The position numbers were made by a program, and so were the translations under genes. The notes below the pieces were generated by a model that saw only the letters and a list, made by a program, of their open reading frames with translations, searched no databases and was not told where the DNA came from. A stretch of DNA of 64,000 bases from positions 30,967,870 through 31,031,869 of the forward strand of contig NC_088712.1 of NCBI RefSeq assembly GCF_963576615.1, read 5' to 3'. Below are positions 56,101 through 64,000 of this stretch, in pieces. The stretch comes from Watersipora subatra (lineage: Eukaryota; Bryozoa; Gymnolaemata; Cheilostomatida; Watersiporidae). Numbering within the stretch: the first letter of the stretch is position 1; each line of letters opens with the position of its first letter.

Positions 56101-58597
56101 AAACAATAAAATTGTGTTTTACAACATATTATATATATTAATATTATATTATATATATTATACATATTATATATATGGACCCTGTCATTTTGTGTGTGCA
56201 GGCAGTTACTCTCAAATGTACTTTTATCAGTTTGATAGCTGCTATCAATTCACTTCAATCTGATTCAGTTTGAACACATTATGCGCTGCATGTTTACCGA
56301 TTGCGTCTTGCCAATGAAGTTTGTAGAATAGCCCATCCCACTTCTACAAAATAGCATTTCTGTACTTATATTGTAATCACGTAAAACTATTTTTGTCGCT
56401 TTTTCGAAAGCCTCTATCCTGATAATCCTAATATCCTCACTATCCTGATAAAATTCTAGCACACTGGCGGGTAACCACAGTACCTAATGTTATCACACTC
56501 AAGCAAGATATTTCTTTCTTGTGACGATTAATCTAGTTTTATTTGTAGAAAGCAATACAACAGCAGAATCCATGACACCGTCATTGATATTAACACAATC
56601 ACTGAATTCTCCATCCGCAAGAGATGAAGAGTAAGTATTATATAAAACAATATTATAATTGAATTTAGGATGCTTGACTTACTAAATCTACACTCCGCAG
56701 TTTTGTACTCTTATGACGTCAAAATTGTAAAAGCTGATTCCCATGCAGACCACATCTTGATATCAAGTCATTTGTTAAAACATCTTTTATAATATTCTAC
56801 ATGTATATGCTCTGAGACAAGATCATCTAATTTATATTTTACTTGCTATCACAAAGTTTGTTGTCTTTCAATTCTCCTACCGCACAATTTTAGTCCATGT
56901 TGACCATAATGACAATTTATTAAAGATCCTTAAGACAGCATACGTCGTTATCACTAGCCAACAAAACACAGGATGACCACTTGAATTTAATAGATAGCAA
57001 CCGGTCACAACCACATCCTCGATCAGAGAGAAAAAGGTGAGATTGAGAAGTTAATTAACTAAAACATTCTGCAAATGTTTTTTATTTTTATAATTAATTA
57101 ATAATTTTGGGTTATCATCGTGGTGCTTACTAAAATTCGCATGATCAATTTATTCAAAATTAATTACTATTTGAAATAAAAAGGAAGTTATGTATGATGT
57201 GCAGACAATAATATAATACACTTTGCAAAAAAATTAAATCATAATGATGACTCATTTACATGTACATGTACTTCATGGTAGAGCAAGTGCCAGATGGTAA
57301 CTTAAACTATTGTATGACGGTTAATTGTCATCTGCACTTCATACAGGTCATATACAGTTTTAAATACCCGCTATAAACACGGTGAACACTATAAACCTAG
57401 AAGCAGATTTAGGACAGATCAACATGAGAGATCAAGGAGCAGAACTAGGTCTGGTGAACGCTATAAATCTAGGAGAAGATTTACGATAGACCAACGTGAG
57501 AGATCCAGAAGCAGAACCAGGGCAACTAAACTTTATAGATCAGGGAGCAGATCGAGGGCAGACCAGCGCTATAGATCTTGGAGTGGAAGTAGCCCACCTA
57601 GAAGGTATACTTTCTCTTACGACATATGGCATAAACATAGACCTTCAGCTCAAGTTACACATTAATTTTCAACTTGAAGACAAAAATTTATTAATAAAAT
57701 TATTAAGCGTGCCTCTTTCATAATTATTAATACATGTTTTAATAGCGCAGCATACAATATAATAACATTATTTGTTTATAGCGGGTCAATTCCCTCATCA
57801 TCAATTATGCGTCTTGATCCAGGAACTAATGACTTTAACAACAGTGACATTGATGATACGTAAGTCTAAATAAATATAATTATTATTAGCACTAACCATA
57901 AAATAAATATGACAGAAAAATCTATTGCTTCTTTAATAAATCATCAATACGACAATGAGTGGTTTTCATATACTAACTACACAATAATATATGTGGGATT
58001 CACTTATCAAGTATATATGAAAGAAAAACGTTTAAAGGCACAAAATTTTTATATCGATTCAAACTATGGAATTATTGTCCAGCATCGATTGAGTTGAACA
58101 CCTACGTAGTCGTGCTATTAGGTGGTACCAAAAACATCCGAGAAATCAACGAAGAGCAGAACTGAAACAGAAATAAAAACACCATGTACCATTCACATGT
58201 GTTATATTATATGTTCATGGCGGTAATGCAATGCAGTTATCTCGTCTCACATGTTTGCGATTCTGGTGTTGGTTTATAGAAAGATAAAAAGATTAAAAGT
58301 ACGGTACTCTATAAAGCGGACAGACAGATAGACAGATAGACAGATAGATAGACAGACAACGATTGCCGTTTATATAGTAGATAACCAACCATAACTAGCA
58401 ATTATTTCTCTAGTGTGGTGAAGTATGAGATTTATTCAGCCGGGAGCAAGCAGCAAGGAGATATACTTGTCTCATCAAATGGGTACAGTTATGCCATCAA
58501 TAAAATTGACAAAAAATGGATGGTAGAAAGACAGTCTATTGGATTTGTAGCAAACGAAAAGAATGCAGAGACAAAGTTACCCAGAGTGACAGTTTGA
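47039..58597 (+). CDS. Multi-exon gene: Arg/Ser-rich protein with a half FLYWCH zinc finger (partial 5')
   Basis: Seven exons: 47039-47128, 48288-48428, 56553-56630, 56935-57036, 57347-57604, 57782-57859, 58414-58597. Every junction is GT-AG and every intron is in phase 2, including the one entering the first exon, so all exons are symmetric. The predicted product is hydrophilic, then Ser/Thr-rich, then an RS domain of 86 codons with 24-residue repeats, a short linker (GSIPSSSIMRLDPGTNDFNN), then VVKYEIYSAGSKQQGDILVS and SNGYSYAINKID, the first half of a FLYWCH finger. The frame ends at TGA 58595-58597; the second half of the finger is in another frame. FLYWCH domains bind DNA and are common in MULE-related proteins; RS domains mediate nuclear protein-protein contacts. 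The start codon is not in view. Exon 3 requires the weaker of two acceptors (56552 rather than 56548). Confidence 0.6.
48288..48428 (+). CDS. RS/FLYWCH gene exon 2
   Basis: Acceptor ttatactacag, donor gagag|gtatga. It reads KKDCIPILLAESLVTEMIAT then APLIDNVLSQMEQDRARSSH, amphipathic and probably helical. Phase 2 on both sides. Confidence 0.6.
48940..49690 (+). pseudogene. LINE reverse-transcriptase C-terminal fragment
   Basis: In the intron of the RS/FLYWCH gene, same strand. TMLQQDLCSLES then IWRMKFNPQKYYHFSIGK is the RT segment usually reading LxxDLxxLxxWAxxWxMxFNxxKC. It is followed by LQNDLKFNQNIFKI (VxNDLKWxxHI) and, after a stop and shifts, PEYGCMVWDPYLTKDI (LEYxxxVWDPY). Several stops and frame changes; the catalytic FADD part is not found. 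Jockey/CR1-like clade by motif style. Confidence 0.8.
49691..50367. other. Stretch without recognised feature
   Basis: AT-rich intronic sequence, no exon recognised. Confidence 0.35.
50368..50391. other. 9-bp-arm perfect hairpin
   Basis: CTGGTGGCT-ccgaac-AGCCACCAG. Intronic, isolated, no duplication around it. Confidence 0.6.
50620..50775. repeat. About 22-bp tandem repeat
   Basis: About six copies of a unit like gtagacgtaacctccaggaa with gt spacers, degenerating toward 50775. Confidence 0.85.
50955..51050. repeat. Diverged fragment of dispersed repeat family A
   Basis: ggctaattgtgcatggtgca followed by tatttgtatttctactcacc aligns with 28362-28450 and 41747-41835 (ggctaaatactcatggcgta / tatttgtgtattcctactcac). 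Clearly related but about 25% different. Confidence 0.6.
51051..53049. other. Stretch without confident feature
   Basis: 51060-51420 has short protein-like pieces (EVISGYTDAMSDIYAENLNF, GKDLTLGACYPGST) in shifting frames with stops, perhaps an old transposon or gene relic that could not be assigned. The rest is AT-rich without structure. Confidence 0.35.
53050..54394. repeat. 28-bp minisatellite, 48 copies
   Basis: Forty-eight copies of gttggtgtgagtgtactcta plus taccgaat. The only common variant is ctata/ctgta, with rare gagcgtt, gaacgtt, gttagtg and gtatactc. It lies in the 8.1-kb intron between exons 48288-48428 and 56553-56630. A 173-codon minus-strand frame (period 84 bp = 28 codons) is a by-product of the stop-free unit. 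Confidence 0.97.
54850..55020. promoter_or_regulatory. Duplicated cgtcagctg element with CCAAT-like box
   Basis: ttcccgcctgacaacgtcag/ctgcgaaa..ggctttcgataaaaa (about 54866) recurs at about 54957 as ttcccgcctgaaacgtcagc/tgggaaat..gactttcgatagaaa. Between them lies gattggccgg, an inverted CCAAT box. Each copy contains a CRE-like cgtca and an E-box cagctg. Promoter role is inference; it could also be a transposon relic. Confidence 0.35.
55380..55695. repeat. About 75-bp degenerate tandem repeat
   Basis: Four diverged copies, each with acctgacttggcagcaagtg/tcagcctggctac and caaaacagttacatttttat. Confidence 0.8.
55884..55935. repeat. agtacacactgagtacagctg repeat
   Basis: Two and a half copies of a 21-bp unit. 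Confidence 0.7.
55936..56548. other. Intronic stretch with TA-rich tract
   Basis: A tatata/attata tract at 56126-56175; nothing else recognised. Confidence 0.4.
56553..56630 (+). CDS. RS/FLYWCH gene exon 3 (tandem acceptors)
   Basis: Donor gaaga|gtaagt. From the acceptor ending at 56552 (tagaaag) it reads NTTAESMTPSLILTQSLNSP then SARDE and keeps the gene in frame. From the stronger-looking acceptor ending at 56548 (tttgtag) the frame reads KQYNSRIHDTVIDI.. and hits TGA just before the donor. The two acceptors, four bases apart, could act as a productive/non-productive switch. Confidence 0.5.
56935..57036 (+). CDS. RS/FLYWCH gene exon 4
   Basis: Acceptor atccttaag, donor aaaaag|gtgaga. It reads QHTSLSLANKTQDDHLNLID then SNRSQPHPRSERK. 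Another acceptor (gacag, 56938) would start in phase 0 and not match. Skipping this symmetric exon would keep the frame. Confidence 0.5.
57347..57604 (+). CDS. RS/FLYWCH gene exon 5, Arg/Ser-rich domain
   Basis: Acceptor cttcatacag, donor agaag|gtatac; 86 codons. It contains two 72-bp (24-codon) repeats starting at 57381 and 57453 with cores RTDQHERSRSRTRSGERY and TIDQRERSRSRTRATKLY, then a partial third (RSGSRSRADQRYRSWSGSSP). The many RS/SR dipeptides and Tyr are typical of RS domains of splicing-related or nuclear-speckle proteins. Silent and conservative differences between repeats suggest selection on the protein. Confidence 0.65.
57782..57859 (+). CDS. RS/FLYWCH gene exon 6
   Basis: Acceptor ttgtttatag, donor gatac|gtaagt. 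GSIPSSSIMRLDPGTNDFNN then SDIDD; acidic linker. Phase 2 both sides. Confidence 0.55.
58318..58362. repeat. GACA/GATA microsatellite
   Basis: gacagacagatagacagata repeated, ending about 50 bp before the FLYWCH exon acceptor. Confidence 0.85.
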
Positions 58598-58676
58598 ATC
58601 CGCATACAATGCATCCGGTTTACACAAGTGTCTATCACAAGAATACCTACAAGAGCAAACTGCTTTAATAACTAAG
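58414..58676 (+). pseudogene. FLYWCH zinc-finger exon with a frame break
   Basis: Acceptor atttctctag. Frame 1 reads EIYSAGSKQQGDILVSSNGY and SYAINKIDKK to the A6 run at 58511-58516, then becomes atypical and stops at 58595-58597. A second frame beginning at the same A run reads MDGRKTVYWICSKRKECRDK and VTQSDSLNPHTMHP, the YWxC..C..H part expected of a FLYWCH finger, and stops at 58666-58668. So a one-base change (or slippage) in the A run splits the domain. A donor (ctaag|gtaaga) follows at 58676. Possible sequencing error, pseudogene or programmed shift; the downstream decay favours pseudogene. Confidence 0.75.
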
Positions 58677-58820
58677 GTAAGAGAAATAATGTTAGAAGCA
58701 CTCAATTCCATTAATAATCCTCAAAACTTATTTAATGTAATGTTTGGCTGAAGCTTGTCATACTAAAGATTAGCCTATAAAAAAGCTGTACATGACTCTG
58801 ACTGATATTATATATTAAAG

Positions 58821-60382
58821 AAGAAGCAAAACTGGAACCTTTCTCAAGTGCTACCTCGATAGTAGACAACAACTTGAAAGAATTTATGACAAAATGTGCA
58901 ACCAGCAGTAGTCTTTCAAGACAAAGATTAATTAGGATGGCCAATAGGGTGTGCCAAGGGAGGGCCAATAAGGAGGGCCAATTCGAGGTGAGTCAGCCTA
59001 GAATTTTATCATACATGTATAATTTTAAATTATGTATTTAAATGTAATATTGAATTAAGATAACCGGCGTTAATTAAAAAAATTGATTATAATCTTATTG
59101 AGTGTACTGCTGCTTGGAAAACCTAACTTCACTTGTGCTTTAACTTTGCAATAGAGGTAATCTAAACATCTGATACGGTAATCCAACTGTGACACAAATA
59201 TCAAAACAGTATCTAAAATATTTTTTAGCTTATACTTGATGCCAAACCAAAAAGCTTCTTGCGGGCAGACATTCAAACTGATGGCAAAAGGCCTTTTGAG
59301 CAGCTGCTAACAATCAATGCCTTATGATAAGACAGGGATGCTTCAGCAAACAAGTGCCACTTTTATACGTATTAATGTCAAAAAGAAGAAAATTAGATTA
59401 TGTTCAGGTACAAATCTTTATAGAATATTTGTATTACAAGAGCCAATTTTCACTCAACACTTCCTCTTTAAATGCTATCTCATTGTGCTTTCAGCGCCAT
59501 AATTTCTTTTCAGGTATTGAAAGACATTAAAGAATGGCTAGCACCTGGTTTGAATGCAAAATATGCAATGGCTGACTATGAATTGGGTAAGTAAGTATTT
59601 GGTAACACTAATATCTTGAATGAACATTTAAATACACAGGCGTTCACATTGAAATGTTTCATGATGTAAAATAGGTTTGCTATGTCCATTCCAAGTTAAA
59701 TATGTCACAAAACAAGCGGTTATATGTCCCGCCAGAAAATATTATGGACATATTTTCAAACATTAAACAAATTTGTTAATTTTGTAAAACATTAAGCTGC
59801 CTCAGTATCAGTTTAGTCAATGGTAACAATGGTGATTCTCAATACAATGCCAATGAATATAAATAGAATATTTTTCTCTATTTTAGCTCTGTGGAAAGCA
59901 GTCCATGAAGTGTTTGGGAAAGAGCTAGAGATGAGAGGTTGTCATTTTCACTTTTGCCAATCGATCCACCGGAATATGAAAAACTACGGACTACCAAAGA
60001 GCGATCGCAATAAGAATGATAAAGTGAGAGAACTGGTCACTATGTTGTATGCCTTAGCGCTGGTACCAGCCAACAGTATAAAAGAGGTGTTTAATTATAT
60101 ATGGAATAGAGCATAAAGAGACATAGAGGAACAGGACTACAGAATGTTTAGCTTATTGGACTACTTTGAAAGATCTGGTTGAGTGACAATAATCAAGGGT
60201 GGAGCCCAAAAGACTGGTGTGTTTTTGGTTTAGAAATTAGAACCAACAACGACTTAGAAGGATGGCACAGAAAACTAAATGAGCTGCTACCGCATCCACA
60301 CCCTAATATGTACATGTATTTACTTTTGTCCATCCTACATAGTGAGGCAAAAAATTTATTTTTTGCTTTATACATTTATTGA
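58821..60382 (+). pseudogene. MULE transposase (FLYWCH-associated), degenerate and intron-split
   Basis: Exon-like blocks: 58821-58987 (FMTKCATSSSLSRQRLIRMA, NRVCQGR), 59229-59407 (KPKSFLRADIQTDGKR, then CFSKQVPLLYVLMSKRRKLD), 59514-59586 (VLKDIKEWLAPGLNAKYAMA, DYE), 59887-60116 (LWKAVHEVFGKELEMRGCHF, HFCQSIHRN..YGLPKS), and 60179-60382 in another frame (KDWCVFGLEIRTNNDLEGWH, RKLNELLPH). The last four show GT-AG borders with matching phases. FLRADI, KQVPLLYVLMSKR, ADYE, MRGCHFHFCQ and RTNNDLEGWH are MULE family signatures. Between TDGKR and PFEQLLTINAL the family segment carrying the first catalytic Asp (D-G/A-T-F) is missing. A frame change at about 59325, TAA at 60114 and TGA near 60181 further break it. 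Confidence 0.85.
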
Positions 60383-61380
60383 TTTATATTTATTTTTAAA
60401 TGCTGTTATTACAACTTTAATCTAAAATTTTGAGAGTTGAATCTCAACAATTATATGAACAAATATTCCAGTAGCTCTTACAAAAGATCCCAAAACGCTA
60501 CTCTGTAAAAATTGCAACATTACCTTTTTGGAGAAATAGCTACAATGAATCAATGCACTTTTATGAATATTAATTATGCAGTTACAAGCATACTTGTACT
60601 GTATATATATGGGCATATCTTATACACATGCATGTATGCAATTGATTGGGGTGGTTGCACAGCTATACTGATGAATAAATCCACAAGCTTAGAAAGTATA
60701 CAGGATTATAACACAGTTGCACATAAAAAGACTTGTATTATACCACAAGGAGCTTTTAAGGAACTATAAAAGTGAACAGATTACAAATTACACAAAAACA
60801 GACCCTAATCCTTGCTAAGGTACTTTTAGTTATCTACCCTCAATAAAACCTTCAAAACAAAATGTTTTAGCATTTATAGTATTTCACACTGAACTATTTA
60901 TTGTATTCTATCATTTAGGTATAAAAAATATATTTATTAGTGAAAAATGTGTATAAAGGTAGGTCTTCTTGTATAAATAAACGTAAATATGAAGCCTTTG
61001 TTCTACAAATATTTTCCTATGTAGTGGAGAAACGGCCCAGTATTTATTGCTTACCAATCACGGCTACGTTTTAATGATTTATATGTTCTCATTTCCTTTT
61101 TTTTTCAAAGTTAAATCGTCAATCAAATCAAACAGATTTGTTATTTGTTTACTATAATGCCACTCCAACAAATATGATTCTTTGTCCCGACCTGCCAACT
61201 CGTACTCATTTGGAGTTAAAATCACTCGTTTACCACACATATCAAGCTCTCACTCGAGTCTCATTCAATTGCCCTCATTTACTACGTAGTACTACTATTA
61301 CTAGCAAACATTTAAAAAAGATGATTGGCATCATATCCCCCCTACAAGCAACTATGGCCCTCACAACGGATTTAAACTCC
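60383..61380. other. Stretch without recognised feature
   Basis: AT-rich; a plus frame at 61138-61431 has no recognisable motif. Confidence 0.35.
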
Positions 61381-61382
61381 TA

Positions 61383-62575
61383 TTGCCATCTTCAAGCATC
61401 ATTTCACGTAAACAACTTGCTAATTTTGTGAGCGGTGCAACTGTCTACATATGCAGATGGATTGAAGAATGCTGCTACCATCAAACAGGAAGAACGTGTA
61501 CTTTGTATAACTTTGATCAAGATGTGGTTGCTGTAGAGATGGCTCTCATAACAAGTGTTATGACGAGAATATCTGCGTAATGCTCGATACACAACTGCTT
61601 AAGTGGTGAAAATGTTGATCAATCTTGCCTCAACAGAATCAATTAAGATTGTTCACCACTTACCTATGGTATCTTAGAACTTTTTATGTAAGGGAAAAAG
61701 CGGTGAGCTGTGCCTCTAACTGCAGTTTGTGGATGTTACAGCCTAGGTTCCCAGAGGGCAACTGAGTTAGAAACCTTCTCAGAAGACTAGTTTATATCTA
61801 TGGCAGACATGATCGAACTACTATAAATGCAGTGACTCCAAGCTATTGAGGATGTCGGGCCATCCTTATGAATGCCATGGGGCTTATCCAAGCCCTGCCT
61901 GCCATTGCCATTCCTTCAACGTTGTCAACTTGCTGATACCATTCTCGATGTGCTTATTGCTCATGCTAAGAACTACAATGCTGCTTGTGTGGATTTTGTG
62001 ATTGAAAACTATTGCAAGAATAGAGCTACTAAGCTTGGAGATGAACTTCCAATGTGAAAATATCATGGTTTTTTGCATGGTTTCTCTGGCTGTGATGCAG
62101 GGCAACTTTATTCTCTCTCGGGGAAATTTCTGGGCAACTGGGATACTTTCTGTGAGACGTAAACATGCCGACTCTATGGCCAAGAAGATAGCACCCAAGA
62201 AAATGGCACAGACCTAAACTGACTAAGGGACAGGCTTTTTGTGTTTAGGTCCATGCCAGTCAGTCCCTCCCTTCAATTGCTGAAAAACCATGTGCATTGT
62301 GTCAATTATATAGCAGCTCTACCTACATGTATATGGAAAGAGTCAACAACACAACTGATGCACCATTTCCTTCTTTACATCGGTGGATACTGGGTATGGA
62401 AAATGATGAGTATGCAGTAAAGTGTCATACCAGAATCATCGCCCCACCTGATATTTTACAAGCAGTTTTATGAAAGTGTCAAAAATCTCGGTGCAGAGGG
62501 AACTGATGTGCCCGTATCATGGCAGAGTTGCTTTACACACAGCTTTGCACATGCGTGCACTGAAACAAAACTGTA
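61383..62575 (+). pseudogene. Degenerate copy of a repetitive invertebrate ORF (HxFSGCD motif)
   Basis: From 61872 to 62575 one unshifted frame holds CQLADTILDVLIAHAKNYNA, then after TGA (62055) HGFSGCDAGQLYSLSGKFLG and NWDTF, a TAA, TCRLYGQ, a TGA, LRDRLFVFRSM, NHVHCVNYIAALPTCIWKES and a further TAA. H-x-x-(S/T)GCD-x-x..GK-x-x-x-x-W and LxxHxxRxNYxxxIWK recur in very numerous uncharacterised ORFs of molluscs, cnidarians and arthropods, thought to be mobile-element borne. Upstream 61383-61580 (VSGATVYICRWIEECCYHQT) may belong to it. Four stops without a frameshift. Confidence 0.6.
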
Positions 62576-63385
62576 GCAGGAGTAGGAGAAAAAATGACTA
62601 AGAACTCAACATATTGAACAAATAGTTAGGATATGCGATATTTTGAAATATCCCAGCTCGTTTTGTAAGACTGTTGACATTAGCTACTAATTATACTGCT
62701 ACTAATAATAATGCTAATAATAATCACCAATTATTCTTTTCCATGATTAATCAGTGTCAGGTTATAAAACATAATTATAGTGTTTTGAATTTTTTTTGTA
62801 AAGCTATTAAACCATTCAATTATAAACATATTTACATGCATGTATGTAGTTTACATGTGGGTGTAACAATCGTAGGATATGGAATGTTCGAAAATAGATA
62901 GAAGATAAATTTTGAACTTACCAATGACATCCTAAATCCCAGCAAAACAATTATGATGAAAAGTTGCAAATCTGATGCTTCTATGAAAAGAACACTATTT
63001 ACAGAGGAGATAATTCCTAAAATAACATTTTTATCAAATTTCTCATAGAAGTGGGAATGGCAGTTGCGGCAACTCTTCAGTTTTAAATTCTTCATACCAA
63101 AATTTGTCTGAATCACTGCAGAAATTGCCACTGAAAAGGGGTGCCAACAGAAATGCAAGATAAACTGCCTTGGCCCACAGCCTATATTTCAAAGCGACTG
63201 ATCTTGCATATTGTGCGTGTGCACAAACAAAAAAAGACAATGCTAAATTGTAGACACTGTACAGTAAAAACATTTAGCTGTTGATAATAATATCGTAGGT
63301 CCCTGGTGCTCACTAAACCTATTGTTTGGCTACGGGCCACAATGACTCCTCTGTAACTTTTGAGGAGCACAATTCTGACTTATTG
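62576..63385. other. Stretch with weak minus-strand frames only
   Basis: Minus frames at 63158-62832 and 63273-63043 overlap over the same DNA (LKSCRNCHSHFYEKF versus SDSDKFWYEEFKTEELPQLP). Neither has a convincing acceptor-donor pair, so no gene is called. Likely the 3' untranslated or intergenic region of the gene at 63386-63819. Confidence 0.3.
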
Positions 63386-63819
63386 TCAATCTGTCAGTGC
63401 AATTATCTTTATCGCATCCTGAACCAGATTTCGCCGTTTCCTCGCTGATGGATGATCGGAATTAATCTCTTTCTACAACACAATTGGATAGATATTTTAT
63501 ATGACCCAACTAAGCATGAACTCACTGAGTAAAGCAAATACAAAGATTACGCTGAAACAACAAATTATAATTTGGGTAAGTAAAAAGCAGACGAGTCTGA
63601 TACATGTAGGAAAGTATCATTGCTATTGACATCTACCATGAGTGCAGTACGTCAGCCCTATACACAAAGATACCGCTGTCACTCACTTGCACTTTGTCTT
63701 TGTATTGCTGTTTCTTCCTTCTGTTGATATCTCGGCCATGTTTGCATAGCATTATCTTCGAACCAACAATCGTACTCCGAATCTTTCCGGCAAAACGTCT
63801 CAATTCTTTGCAAGACTTT
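63386..63819 (-). CDS. Last two exons of an unidentified gene (partial)
   Basis: Exon 63819-63687: acceptor tcatcaatctttag, phase 0, KVLQRIETFCRKDSEYDCWF then EDNAMQTWPRYQQKEETAIQ, donor gcaa|gtgagt, ending with one base. Exon 63468-63386: acceptor gtagaaag, completes Lys, INSDHPSARKRRNLVQDAIK then IIALTD and TGA 63388-63386. Phases agree and composition is soluble and mixed-charge with two Cys. Upstream exons lie beyond the right edge. No family recognised; a repeat-borne ORF is not excluded. Confidence 0.5.
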
Positions 63820-63875
63820 CTAAAGATTGATGAAATAGAAAAAATGTAGCACACCAATCAGAAGCAAAGTTTATA

Positions 63876-63922
63876 TATGTGTATATACGTATATATGTAT
63901 ATATATACATACATATATATAT
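63876..63922. repeat. TA-rich microsatellite
   Basis: tatatgtgtatatacgtata type repeat near the right edge. Confidence 0.85.
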
Positions 63923-64000
63923 AGTTTGAAATTGAAATAGTTTAAGAAATTGAAAAATGCTGGAATATAAGAACAACTGTAATCCCAGTAGTCATTGGGG

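Overview
The window is eukaryotic and almost certainly from an invertebrate animal. Genes are split by GT-AG introns and the base composition is AT-rich. Long minisatellites are abundant, and the transposons (copia, gypsy, LINE, hAT, FLYWCH/MULE) are of animal type. The frequent short palindrome tacatgta and the repeat content fit a lophotrochozoan such as a bryozoan or mollusc, but the species cannot be named from sequence alone. There is no bacterial-style gene organisation.

Left third (1-22 kb), minus strand: five exons of an acid-sphingomyelinase-like phosphodiesterase (SMPDL3 family) lie at 21805-21613, 18054-17927, 9058-8927, 8632-8466 and 3523-3349. Their splice phases agree, and together they carry all the conserved metallophosphoesterase blocks (D-x-H, WTGD, GNHD, AHVPFG, GHEH). 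The signal-peptide exon and the C-terminal exons are not visible. The introns are filled with repeats: about 50 copies of a 25-bp unit, a TA microsatellite beside a splice donor, about 162 copies of a 46-bp unit with a 2308-bp higher-order copy, a 5'-truncated LINE, a tRNA-like SINE and a 0.55-kb polypurine tract. A 41-bp, 43-copy hairpin-bearing array and an E-box-rich array lie left of the last visible exon.

22-28 kb: an 18-bp minisatellite, open on both strands, is split by a 1.8-kb terminal-inverted-repeat element (24529-26319) and flanked by 448-bp direct copies of the array. Inside the element is a candidate two-exon gene for a 65-residue acidic protein.

28-45 kb: a transposon graveyard. 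Two copies of one unclassified dispersed repeat (27.83-30.51 kb and 36.51-45.06 kb) have been repeatedly hit by other elements. Insertions with clean target-site duplications are a hAT-type MITE (8 bp), a solo LTR (5 bp), a complete copia element (5 bp) and a pol-deleted gypsy element (5 bp). A gypsy-like gag-protease fragment also interrupts the first copy. A separate 948-bp hAT element lies at 34422-35369. Most nonsense codons in these elements are TGA, and most frames are otherwise unshifted.

47-60 kb, plus strand: seven phase-compatible exons (47039 to 58597) encode a hydrophilic region, an Arg/Ser-rich exon with 24-residue repeats, a linker, and the first half of a FLYWCH zinc finger. 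Downstream, in the same orientation, are further exon-like blocks of a MULE transposase, with frameshifts, stops and a deletion over the first catalytic Asp. This looks like a host-transposase fusion or a transposase gene with a new N-terminal region, and it is the most interesting object here. A 48-copy 28-bp minisatellite sits in its large intron.

60-64 kb: a degenerate repetitive ORF with an H-x-F-S-G-C-D motif, and the last two exons of an unidentified minus-strand gene at the right edge.
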